Shown: in pieces, positions 1 through 6,110 of the stretch
How positions within the stretch are numbered: the first letter of the stretch is position 1
Layout: every line of letters starts with the position of its first letter
NCBI GenBank assembly: GCA_050739495.1
Contig: JBOIBL010000216.1
Location: 1-6,552 of the forward strand
Length of the DNA: 6,552 bases
Source: DASSKW01 sp050739495
Lineage (GTDB): Bacteria > Pseudomonadota > Gammaproteobacteria > Natronospirales > REEB76
Direction of reading: 5' to 3'
The notes under the pieces: generated by a model
The model's input: the letters and a program-made list of their open reading frames with translations, nothing else
What the model was told of the DNA's origin: nothing
The model's database searches: none
Position numbers and translations under genes: made by a program

Positions 1-457
1 GGGTTTTGTCTTTGAACTCGACTTTGGACGCAAAGGTGGCCTGCGGACGGTCCCAGAGCGCGGCCAGCATCTGACCAGTCTGGTTGTTATCGTCATCGAT
101 CGCCTGCTTGCCGAGAATCACCAGATCAGCACTCTCGCGTTTCACCAGCTCCAGAAAAATGCGCGCTGCCATCAAAGGCTGTACGGCATCGCCAGTTTCC
201 ACCAGTACTGCGCGGTCTGCGCCCATGGCCAGCGCGGTACGCAATTGCTGCTGCGCTTCGCTGCCGCCGATGCTGACCGCGATGACTTCAGCCTGGGTAC
301 CGCTCTCACGGATACGCAGCGCCTCTTCCAGTGCGATTTCATCGAACGGATTGATGCTCATCTTGACGCCGCTGGTCTCGACACCGCTGCCGTCCTTCTT
401 TACCTGGACGCGCACGCTGTAATCCACGACGCGTTTGATGCCAACGATAATCTTCAT
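1..457 (-). CDS. etfB: Electron transfer flavoprotein beta subunit, 3' end cut off by window edge
   Basis: Beta subunit of the soluble ETF heterodimer, which accepts electrons from acyl-CoA dehydrogenases and passes them to ETF-QO at the membrane. The start is the ATG complementary to 455-457, giving MKIIVGIKRVVDY, the usual EtfB N-terminus (MKI-hVhhKRVVD). A total of 152 codons are visible, about 60% of a typical ~250-residue EtfB; the C-terminal part lies beyond base 1. Residues ~31-45 (VKMSINPFDEIALEEA) and ~111-130 (DLVILGKQAIDDDNNQTGQM) are classic EtfB signatures; the second helps form the AMP/nucleotide pocket. A modest purine-rich ribosome site (TAGGT) lies about 8 bases upstream. The gene follows ETF-QO on the same strand after a 61-base gap, so the two are probably one transcript; etfA is the expected next gene but is not visible. 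Function is secure by family; the operon is inferred. Confidence 0.96.
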   Translation of the reverse strand, partial: MKIIVGIKRVVDYSVRVQVKKDGSGVETSGVKMSINPFDEIALEEALRIRESGTQAEVIAVSIGGSEAQQQLRTALAMGADRAVLVETGDAVQPLMAARIFLELVKRESADLVILGKQAIDDDNNQTGQMLAALWDRPQATFASKVEFKDKT

Positions 458-518
458 TCTTGTGACCTATCTTGATAATGCGTTTAGTGAGATCGATGAA
501 AACCGGGAATCACGGTGC

Positions 519-2096
519 TCATAGATTTTGATAGTTGGGACCGCTGCCGCCCTCAGGCGTCGTCCAGGTGATGATCTGGTACGGATCCTTGATATCACAG
601 GTCTTGCAGTGCACGCAGTTGGCGGCATTGATCTGCAAGCGCTTGCTGCCGTTCTCTTCGACCATTTCGTAAACCTGTGCCGGGCAGAAGCGGGTGCACG
701 GATTGTCGTATTCGGTCGCGCATTGCGTCGCGCAGATATTAGTGTCGGAGACTTTGAGATGGGCTGGTTGGTGTTCATCGTGCGTAGTGGTGGCAAAGAA
801 CACGGACGCCAGTCGGTCGCGCGGCGGCAGATCGCGAGTGACATAGTCTTCCGTATCGGCAGGCCCGTCACTGCGCTTACGCAAGCTTTGCCAATCGGCA
901 TGATTCTTGAGCGTCCAGGGTAGCTTGCCGAAGGTGATCGTTTCCAGTGCGGCGTTGAGCAATCCGGACCACAGGCCTTTGTGAAAACCCGGACGGATGT
1001 TGCGGACCTTGTGTAATTCCTTTGCCGACGACGATAAACGCCAGGTAGCGTCGAATCCTTCGCTGCTGCCGTGTTCGGCAAGATGTTCGGCGGCGATCAT
1101 GCCGGAACGTAACGCCATGTGCACGCCTTTGATCTTGGGTACATTGAGCGTACCGGCGGCATCGCCGATCAACAACGCACCCGGCATTTCCAGTTTCGGC
1201 AACGATTGGATGCCGCCTTCGATCAAGGCGCGCGTTCCGGAACTGACGATTTCGCCGCCTTCCAGCAACGGTTTCACACTGGGGTGATGCTTGAATTGCT
1301 GGAATGCCTCGAACGGTTTGAATTCCGGGTCGGCATAGTCGAGTCCGGTGACGAATCCGACATAGACGCGATCATTGTCGAGATGATAGAGGAAGCTGCC
1401 GCCATAGGTTTTCGAGTTCAATGGCCAGCCGATGCTGTGCTGGATGAAGCCGGGCTTCACGCGGCCGGGTGGCAACTGCCAGAGTTCCTTGAAACCGATG
1501 CCATAGGTTTGCGGCGAGCAATCGGCATCGAGTTTGAATTCGTTGATCAATTGCTTGCTGACGCTGCCGCGACAACCTTCCGCCAGTATCGTGATGCCCG
1601 CGTGGATGTCCACACCAGCGGCGAAGTTCGGCCCGGGCGTGCCGTCTTTCTCGATGCCCATGTCGCCGCAACGTACGCCGATGACTTTGCCGTCCGCGAT
1701 CAAGGGGGCGGCGGCCGGGAAACCGGGAAACACATCAACGCCCAGCGCTTCGGCCTGTTGCGCAAGCCAGGCGCACAGACTACCGAGCGAGATGATGAAA
1801 TTGCCCTGATTGTGCATCTGCGGCGGCGTGGGCAAGCGCCAGCGAGCGGTCTTGGTCAGCAGCACGAATTCATCTTTTGCAGCCGGCACACAGATCGCGG
1901 GCGGGGTCTTGCGCCACTCGGGCAGCAGTTCGTCGAGCGGGGCGGGTTCCATCACGCAGCCGGAAAGAATATGGGAGCCAACTTGGGAGCCTTTTTCCAG
2001 CACGCAGACGGTCTTGTCGGGGTTCCGCTGCTTGAGGCGGATGGCACAGGCGAGGCCGGCCGGTCCGGCTCCGACCACCAGCACATCGTAAGTCAT
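519..2096 (-). CDS. Electron transfer flavoprotein-ubiquinone oxidoreductase (ETF-QO)
   Basis: Membrane-associated flavoprotein with a 4Fe-4S cluster that oxidises reduced ETF and reduces ubiquinone, linking acyl-CoA and amino-acid dehydrogenation to respiration. The product is 525 residues from the chosen start, slightly shorter than the ~550 residues usual for bacterial homologues. The N-terminal FAD-binding fold begins at once (VVGAGPAGLACAIRL, GxGxxG at 9-14). A second FAD segment, IGDAAGTLNVPKIKG, lies near 340-355. The C-terminal ferredoxin-like domain has C471 in the RFCP motif and C494, C497 and C500 in NCVHCKTCDIKDP, the four expected cluster ligands, and ends in the family-typical PEGGSGPNY. 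The reading frame stays open upstream to 2201, but the extra 35 residues would be encoded by the 2139-2160 hairpin and look unlike the family; the ATG at 2096 has AAAGAGA about 5 bases ahead. Extra cysteines at about 455, 459 and 467 precede the first ligand. Confidence 0.96.
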   Translation of the reverse strand: MTYDVLVVGAGPAGLACAIRLKQRNPDKTVCVLEKGSQVGSHILSGCVMEPAPLDELLPEWRKTPPAICVPAAKDEFVLLTKTARWRLPTPPQMHNQGNFIISLGSLCAWLAQQAEALGVDVFPGFPAAAPLIADGKVIGVRCGDMGIEKDGTPGPNFAAGVDIHAGITILAEGCRGSVSKQLINEFKLDADCSPQTYGIGFKELWQLPPGRVKPGFIQHSIGWPLNSKTYGGSFLYHLDNDRVYVGFVTGLDYADPEFKPFEAFQQFKHHPSVKPLLEGGEIVSSGTRALIEGGIQSLPKLEMPGALLIGDAAGTLNVPKIKGVHMALRSGMIAAEHLAEHGSSEGFDATWRLSSSAKELHKVRNIRPGFHKGLWSGLLNAALETITFGKLPWTLKNHADWQSLRKRSDGPADTEDYVTRDLPPRDRLASVFFATTTHDEHQPAHLKVSDTNICATQCATEYDNPCTRFCPAQVYEMVEENGSKRLQINAANCVHCKTCDIKDPYQIITWTTPEGGSGPNYQNL

Positions 2097-2138
2097 TGTG
2101 TCTCTTTGGATTTCCACGCCGGACCCCACTGAAACGAC

Positions 2139-2160
2139 CGGCCCCCGAGAGCGGGGGCCG
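2139..2160. repeat. Perfect 22-base GC-rich hairpin in the ETF-QO leader
   Basis: The arms CGGCCCCCG (2139-2147) and CGGGGGCCG (2152-2160) are exact reverse complements around the tetraloop AGAG. The stem is 9 bp, all G/C. Neither side is followed by a T-run, and no gene reads into it on the plus strand, so a plain intrinsic terminator is unlikely. On the minus strand it sits 42 bases ahead of the ETF-QO ATG and would form in the mRNA leader if transcription starts upstream of 2160. An operator, a leader-stability element or a dispersed chromosomal palindrome are all possible; the window holds only this one copy. Confidence 0.75.
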
Positions 2161-2178
2161 TCTGAGTCGGCTATTTTA

Positions 2179-2191
2179 CCGCCTCGGGCGG
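2179..2191. repeat. Short GC hairpin CCGCC-TCG-GGCGG
   Basis: A 5-bp perfect stem (2179-2183 with 2187-2191) with a 3-base loop. It lies 18 bases from the larger hairpin at 2139-2160, giving two tandem GC stems in the ETF-QO leader region. The TTTTA just before it on the plus strand becomes TAAAAT on the minus strand, which is the only -10-like element for ETF-QO that I see. Such short GC stems arise by chance, so its significance is uncertain. Confidence 0.35.
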
Positions 2192-2378
2192 CGGGACTCA
2201 TCCTTTTTAGGGTATGTGGGTATTTCTCCAGGTGGCGGCGTTAGTCCCCAGACACATGGAGCCGCGCGTTCGGGTTTGCCGACAGCGCTGGTTCAGCCCG
2301 GATATTTCCGGCTGCTTTCCGGCAGGCAGCACCAGTACGCGACACGATCCGCGACCGCGTTCACTTTAATCTGCAAGC

Positions 2379-2397
2379 GTGGCACCTATAATGCCAC
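2379..2397 (+). promoter_or_regulatory. Palindromic promoter/operator candidate for the MFS gene, TATAAT inside an inverted repeat
   Basis: GTGGCA (2379-2384) and TGCCAC (2392-2397) are exact inverted 6-bp arms around seven bases, CCTATAA. A perfect sigma-70 -10, TATAAT, spans 2387-2392; the best -35 match is only weak (TTTAAT at 2365-2370, 16-base spacer). A start near 2399 would leave a short leader before the ATG at 2418. The same bases read TGGCAC-N5-ATGC, which differs by one base from the sigma-54 core TGGCAC-N5-TTGC and keeps the diagnostic GG-N10-GC spacing (2381-2382 and 2393-2394). The arms could equally be a repressor operator covering the -10. A promoter here is likely; which sigma factor or regulator acts is not decided by the sequence. 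Confidence 0.6.
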
Positions 2398-2417
2398 TTT
2401 GTTCCGGTCCGCAACTC

Positions 2418-3647
2418 ATGGTGATACGACATACTCTGCTGCCATTGAGCGCACTTTTTCTTGCCGTGCTGCTGATGATGCTTGGCAGCGGCTTGCTGGG
2501 CTCGCTGATCAGTCTGCATCTGAGCGTTGCCGGGTATAACAGCGGCATAATCGCTCTGGTGATGGCAGGCTATTACGTCGGGCTGGTGTGCGGCTCGTTC
2601 ATCGCGCCCGGAATAGTGCGACGTGTCGGTCATATCCGCGCGTTCACTGCATTTGCGGCGCTCAATACCATCGTCGCGCTAGCGCAAGCCTTGTACGAAT
2701 CGACGTTGATGTGGGGCCTGCTGCGTATCGCGACCGGCATCGCGATGATGGGCCTCTACATGGTGATCGAAAGCTGGCTCAACGAGCGCGCCGAGAGCAG
2801 CGTGCGTGGCCGGGTGTTCTCCGTGTATATGGTGATGACATTCTTCGGCTTGGGGGGCGGCCAGTTCCTGCTCGGCACCGGTGCGCAGAATCCACAGACA
2901 CCGTTTCTGCTGGTCGCGATTCTGTTCGCGGCGTGTCTGATTCCAGTGGCATTGACAGGTGCTGCGCATCCGCAGCCGGTGGAGAACCTGCAGTTTCGCA
3001 TCCGCAAGTTGTTCAAGGTCGCACCGTTCGGCGTCTGGGGTTGTCTCGGTGCCGGGCTCGCGAACGGTGCATTCTACGCGCTGGGGCCGACATTCGGCAT
3101 CCGTGAAGGTCTGTCGGTCAGCCAGGTGGCTTCGTTCATGGGTGTGACCATTCTCGGCGGACTCGCATTGCAATGGCCGATCGGCACCGTCTCGGACCGT
3201 TTCGATCGCCAGCATGTGATCGGCGTATTGGCATTTGCAGTGTCGGCTGCAAGTCTGGTGTTGCTCACCCTCGGTGGACAAGCGACGTTCCTGTTGCTGA
3301 TCGCGGGTGCGGTATTCGGCGGCTTGACCTTCACCATGTATCCGGTTGCGGTCGCACATGCCAACGATCACATCAGGACCGGCGAAGTGGTACCGGTAAG
3401 CGCAGCATTGATTCTTTGCTACAGCCTTGGCGCGATGCTCGGGCCGTTGGGTGCTGCCGGGGTCATGCACATGGTCGGTCCACGCGGATTGTTCCTGTTC
3501 ACCGCGCTGTTGTGTTTCGGACTTGGCGTTACCGCCCTGCTCGGACCACGTGGTGAACCGGTCGCTCCCGAAGATCAATCACCGTTCGTACCGGTACCGC
3601 GAACTTCGGCGGTTATTGCGCAGTTGGATCCGCGCGCTCCTGATTAA
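2418..3647 (+). CDS. Major facilitator superfamily transporter, YcaD-like
   Basis: Inner-membrane secondary transporter of 409 residues with about 12 hydrophobic segments in two halves joined by a loop at ~183-200. The first half has YYVGLVCGSFIAPGIVRRVGHIR (~52-74), a degenerate form of the MFS loop 2-3 motif that lacks the usual acidic residue. It also has ESWLNERA...RGRVFSVYMV (~118-139), typical of YcaD-like carriers. The second half repeats the loop motif as IGTVSDRFDRQHV (~255-267) and carries GLTFTMYPVAVAHANDH (~302-318). The substrate cannot be told from sequence and few relatives are characterised. The frame is open back to a GTG at 2379, but the -10 at 2387-2392 would then lie inside the gene, so the ATG at 2418, which begins the first membrane segment, is preferred despite a poor ribosome site. 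The ~35-residue tail after the last helix is hydrophilic and proline-rich. Confidence 0.9.
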   Translation: MVIRHTLLPLSALFLAVLLMMLGSGLLGSLISLHLSVAGYNSGIIALVMAGYYVGLVCGSFIAPGIVRRVGHIRAFTAFAALNTIVALAQALYESTLMWGLLRIATGIAMMGLYMVIESWLNERAESSVRGRVFSVYMVMTFFGLGGGQFLLGTGAQNPQTPFLLVAILFAACLIPVALTGAAHPQPVENLQFRIRKLFKVAPFGVWGCLGAGLANGAFYALGPTFGIREGLSVSQVASFMGVTILGGLALQWPIGTVSDRFDRQHVIGVLAFAVSAASLVLLTLGGQATFLLLIAGAVFGGLTFTMYPVAVAHANDHIRTGEVVPVSAALILCYSLGAMLGPLGAAGVMHMVGPRGLFLFTALLCFGLGVTALLGPRGEPVAPEDQSPFVPVPRTSAVIAQLDPRAPD

Positions 3648-3694
3648 ATGCACGGGATCGTTGGATATAAAGCGAAACCATATTTGATAATTTA

Positions 3695-4468
3695 ATGACA
3701 TTAAATTTAGAAAAGGCAAAAGAGTGCTTGCTTAAAATGGAAATCTCAACCGAATCACCAACTTATCAACACTACGCTAAAGTTTTGTTAGGCAGTATCA
3801 AGCCCGCATTGATCTCGCTGGTGTTGATGGTGGGAGTGGTGACGTTTCTTACTGTTTTCCAGGAGCTGGGACTCATCAACCATGTAGATATATGGGGATC
3901 GCTGGTGGCATATCCACTGGGGTTTGTATTAATGGCTTACTGGCAGTTTCAGAGCAATTGGCCTGGGCTTGAGCGAAACTGGGCTGAAATGGCCAGGTAT
4001 TTCCGATTTCCTAAAGTGCCTTCAACACTACTCTGGTCCGTATCTGTTTTGTCTATCCCCTTGGTCGTGCCGATTATTGCGAGGTTAACGGGCGATCCGG
4101 GTGGGGGCTCCTCATTCAATGACATGTCAACAGCTCATCAAACAGGTTGGTGGGCGGTCGGTATTTTGATTCTGACAAGCTGTATCGCTGTGCCACTGGT
4201 TGAGGAATATGTTTCGAGGCATCTGGTTCTAGATCGTCTGCGTCTGGTGTTTGGTGGAGTGGCGGCGGTCATCATCAGTGCTATTCTGTTCGCACTTGGG
4301 CATGTTTTGTATCTTGGTCACCCCACCGGAATCATTCAAGTGTTCTTGTTGGGTCTCATTGCGGGGGGTGCGCGTGTCCAAACGAAATCATTATGGGGTG
4401 CAATCGCGGTCCACTCGACCTACAATTCTGCAGTGACGATAGCTTTGTTCCATGAGCTATTGAAATAA
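3695..4468 (+). CDS. CPBP (Abi/CAAX-type) family intramembrane glutamic/metal-dependent protease
   Basis: Integral membrane protein of 257 residues with about six to seven hydrophobic segments. The conserved CPBP motifs are all present in order: E170-E171-xxx-R175 (EEYVSR), F199-xxx-H203 (FALGH) and H240-xxx-N244 (HSTYN), the residues that form the active site in the Rce1-like family. The glycine that often follows the motif 1 arginine is histidine here. Family members process prenylated or peptide substrates, give bacteriocin self-immunity or have unknown targets; no bacteriocin or prenyl-modification gene is seen nearby, so the role is unassigned. Base composition stands out: 205 of 440 bases (47% G+C) in 3701-4140, against 76 of 120 (63%) in a sample of the preceding gene (2761-2880). 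The start is uncertain: the ATG at 3695 has no ribosome site, and a second in-frame ATG is at 3737. It lies 47 bases after the MFS gene. Confidence 0.88.
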   Translation: MTLNLEKAKECLLKMEISTESPTYQHYAKVLLGSIKPALISLVLMVGVVTFLTVFQELGLINHVDIWGSLVAYPLGFVLMAYWQFQSNWPGLERNWAEMARYFRFPKVPSTLLWSVSVLSIPLVVPIIARLTGDPGGGSSFNDMSTAHQTGWWAVGILILTSCIAVPLVEEYVSRHLVLDRLRLVFGGVAAVIISAILFALGHVLYLGHPTGIIQVFLLGLIAGGARVQTKSLWGAIAVHSTYNSAVTIALFHELLK

Positions 4469-4495
4469 ATTATCGGATACCAGCGCAGGATGATT

Positions 4496-4530
4496 GATCA
4501 GAAAAGAAGTCAAGAGCCTCTCTTCTGATC
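4496..4530. terminator. Stem-loop between convergent genes, possible two-way terminator
   Basis: GATCAGAA (4496-4503) pairs perfectly with TTCTGATC (4523-4530), and after one A/C mismatch three more pairs extend the stem (4505-4507 with 4519-4521). It lies 27 bases past the CPBP stop and 11 bases past the SDR stop on the other strand, where a shared terminator is expected. A competing inner hairpin AAGAG-CCT-CTCTT (4512-4524) also exists. Neither side has a good T-run, so intrinsic termination would be weak. Confidence 0.45.
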
Positions 4531-4541
4531 TGATGGATTTC

Positions 4542-5309
4542 TTACTTGGGCTGCATCCTTATTGCGCCATCGAGACGGATAGTCTCGCCATTCAGCATCA
4601 CGCTTTCGCAAATCTGCTGCACCAGTTGAGCGTATTCCTCGGGCTTGCCGAGGCGTGACGGGAACGGTACTTGTGCGCCAAGCGATTTCTGCACTTCTTC
4701 CGACATGCCGGCCATCATCGGCGTCCAGAAGATGCCCGGCGCGATGGTCATGACGCGGATGCCGAAACGCGCGAATTCGCGCGCGATCGGCAAGGTCATG
4801 CCAACCACGCCGCCCTTGGATGCGGAGTAGGCGGCTTGGCCGATCTGGCCATCGAACGCGGCCACCGAAGCAGTATTCACGATCACACCGCGTTCGCCTT
4901 CTTCGTTCGGCGTGTTGTGCTGCATCACGTTGGCCGCCGCTTTGATAAGGTTGAAACTGCCGATCAGATTCACCTGGATGGTCTTGGCGAAGAAGTCTGT
5001 CACCATCGGACCTTCGCGGCCCAGCGTGCGGCCCGCACCGAGGATGCCGGCGCAGTTCACCACCAGCTGCAGACTCTCGAATGCGCCTTTCGCGAGTTCC
5101 ACCGCCGTGTTAACGCTCTGCTCGGACGAAACGTCGGTCTTGATGAACATGGCATGCTCGCCAAGTTTCTTGGCGGCTTCCTTACCTTGAGTTTCATTCA
5201 AGTCGAGCATGGCGACTTTGCCACCAGCCTTGATGACGCGTTCACAGGTGGCGAGACCGAGACCGGAAGCGGCGCCGGAGACGATGGCGTTCAACTTTTC
5301 AAATTTCAT
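4542..5309 (-). CDS. SDR-family 3-hydroxyacyl-CoA dehydrogenase (HSD10/type II-like)
   Basis: Short-chain dehydrogenase of 255 residues, the normal length for the family. It has the nucleotide-binding GAASGLG (G12-xxx-G16-x-G18), an aspartate at D36 after the second strand that favours NAD over NADP, NCAG at 85-88, N114, and the catalytic S148, Y161 and K165 in NTASVAAFDGQIGQAAYSASK. The N-terminus, the FDGQIGQ stretch and the ending NGETIRLDGAIRMQPK closely resemble type II 3-hydroxyacyl-CoA / 2-methyl-3-hydroxybutyryl-CoA dehydrogenases, which oxidise 3-hydroxyacyl-CoA to 3-ketoacyl-CoA in fatty-acid or isoleucine breakdown. The exact substrate is inferred. The ATG complementary to 5307-5309 has AAAGGA about 11 bases ahead. 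It follows gpmA by 40 bases on the same strand and may be the last gene of that transcript. Confidence 0.92.
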   Translation of the reverse strand: MKFEKLNAIVSGAASGLGLATCERVIKAGGKVAMLDLNETQGKEAAKKLGEHAMFIKTDVSSEQSVNTAVELAKGAFESLQLVVNCAGILGAGRTLGREGPMVTDFFAKTIQVNLIGSFNLIKAAANVMQHNTPNEEGERGVIVNTASVAAFDGQIGQAAYSASKGGVVGMTLPIAREFARFGIRVMTIAPGIFWTPMMAGMSEEVQKSLGAQVPFPSRLGKPEEYAQLVQQICESVMLNGETIRLDGAIRMQPK

Positions 5310-5349
5310 GGCTTCATTTTTCCTTTAATATCGAAATAAAAAGCAGGAA

Positions 5350-6096
5350 TCAATCGCCCTTGCCCTGATTGGCCACCGCTGCGGCAGCTGCTGCAATCTT
5401 GTCCGGATCGCCGAGGTAATAGTGTTTGATGGGCTTTAAATTGCTGTCGAACTCATACACCAGCGGCACTGCGGTCGGGATATTGAGCGCGACGATCTCA
5501 TCGTCACTCATGTTATCCAGATGCTTGACCAGTGCGCGCAGGGAATTGCCGTGCGCAGTGATGATAAGGCGCTTGCCGGCTTGCATGGCCGGCAGGATTT
5601 CGGCTTCGTAATAGGGGACGAAACGCGCGACAGTATCTTTCAGGCATTCGGTCGCCGGCAACTCAGAGGGTTCCAGGTCCCGATAGCGCGGGTCGTGCTT
5701 GGGATGGCGCGGATCATCCTCTGTTAGCGCTGGCGGTGGCACGTCGTAGCTGCGTCGCCAGAGTGTCACCTGGTCTTCGCCGTATTTCTGCGCAGTCTCG
5801 GCTTTGTTGAGTCCCTGCAAGGCACCGTAATGGCGTTCGTTCAGATGCCAATCCTTGTAGACCGGTATCCACATCAGGTCCATATCGTCCAGCACGGTCC
5901 AGAGCGTGCGCACCGCGCGCTTCAGTACCGAGGTATAGGCCACATCGAATGTGAAACCACCTTCCTTGAGCAGACGCGCCGCTTCATGCGCTTCTGCGAT
6001 GCCTTCCGGCGCCAGGTCCACATCTTTCCAGCCGGTGAAACGGTTGGACTTGTTCCACTCGCTGAAACCGTGACGGAGTAATACCAGTTTGGTCAT
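5350..6096 (-). CDS. gpmA: 2,3-bisphosphoglycerate-dependent phosphoglycerate mutase
   Basis: Cytosolic glycolytic/gluconeogenic enzyme interconverting 3- and 2-phosphoglycerate through a phosphohistidine. The product is 248 residues, the usual GpmA length. The histidine-phosphatase signature LLRHGFSEWN places the phosphorylated histidine at H9; E87 in LNERHYGALQG and H182 in TAHGNSLRAL are the other expected catalytic residues, and the conserved substrate-binding stretch RFTGWKDVDL follows the first motif. The frame is open upstream to 6147, but that would add 17 residues overlapping the ddl end; the ATG complementary to 6094-6096 begins exactly at the conserved MTKLVLLRHG. Its likely ribosome site, TTGAGAA, overlaps the ddl stop codon, leaving 10 bases between the genes and suggesting translational coupling. 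The C-terminus carries an alanine-rich tail (IAAAAAAVANQGKGD). Confidence 0.97.
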   Translation of the reverse strand: MTKLVLLRHGFSEWNKSNRFTGWKDVDLAPEGIAEAHEAARLLKEGGFTFDVAYTSVLKRAVRTLWTVLDDMDLMWIPVYKDWHLNERHYGALQGLNKAETAQKYGEDQVTLWRRSYDVPPPALTEDDPRHPKHDPRYRDLEPSELPATECLKDTVARFVPYYEAEILPAMQAGKRLIITAHGNSLRALVKHLDNMSDDEIVALNIPTAVPLVYEFDSNLKPIKHYYLGDPDKIAAAAAAVANQGKGD

Positions 6097-6110
6097 GATG
6101 CAGTTCTCAA
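6097..6110 (-). promoter_or_regulatory. gpmA ribosome binding site overlapping the ddl stop codon
   Basis: On the minus strand the ddl stop TGA (complementary to 6107-6109) forms part of TTGAGAA, the only Shine-Dalgarno-like purine stretch ahead of the gpmA ATG at 6096. Ribosomes ending ddl are thus placed on the gpmA start region, which would couple the two translations. This is inferred from spacing alone. Confidence 0.5.

Larger units (their letters stand above)
2097..2417. other. Divergent intergenic control region between ETF-QO and the MFS transporter
   Basis: This 321-base gap separates two divergently read genes, so it must hold both promoters. Toward ETF-QO it contains a perfect 9-bp GC hairpin (2139-2160) and a second short GC hairpin (2179-2191). 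In the middle is a short inverted repeat, CCGGA-TATT-TCCGG (2298-2311). Toward the transporter it contains an inverted repeat enclosing TATAAT (2379-2397). For the minus-strand promoter I see only a weak -10 candidate, TAAAAT, complementary to 2173-2178, with no convincing -35. I see no convincing gene inside; open frames here are short or extend from neighbours. Confidence 0.75.

Noticed and set aside
1119..2132. Long plus-strand open frame (337 codons) opposite ETF-QO
   Set aside because: It is a shadow of a GC-rich gene on the other strand; its translation shows no recognisable domain, while the minus-strand protein has every expected motif.
2097..2201. In-frame upstream extension of ETF-QO by 35 codons to an ATG complementary to 2199-2201
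   Set aside because: The extra residues are encoded by the GC hairpin and do not resemble the family N-terminus; the FAD motif begins right after the ATG at 2096, which has a ribosome-site-like sequence.
2298..2311. CCGGA-TATT-TCCGG inverted repeat as an operator
   Set aside because: A 5-bp repeat is expected by chance in a region of this composition, and it overlaps no recognisable promoter element.
2379..2417. GTG start at 2379 or ATG at 2391 for the MFS gene
   Set aside because: The promoter-like TATAAT covers 2387-2392, and the membrane protein begins naturally at the ATG at 2418.
2679..3578. Minus-strand open frame of 299 codons opposite the MFS gene
   Set aside because: The predicted protein is a low-complexity Arg/Gln/His/Glu-rich sequence typical of antisense frames, with no membrane or catalytic motifs.
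3695..4468. CPBP gene as part of a bacteriocin or phage-defence system
   Set aside because: No precursor peptide, maturation enzyme, ABC exporter, toxin or other defence gene is next to it; the neighbours are a transporter and core metabolic genes.
4671..5339. Plus-strand open frame of 222 codons opposite the SDR gene
   Set aside because: It lies wholly over the well-supported SDR gene and its His/Asp/Arg-rich translation matches no family I recognise.
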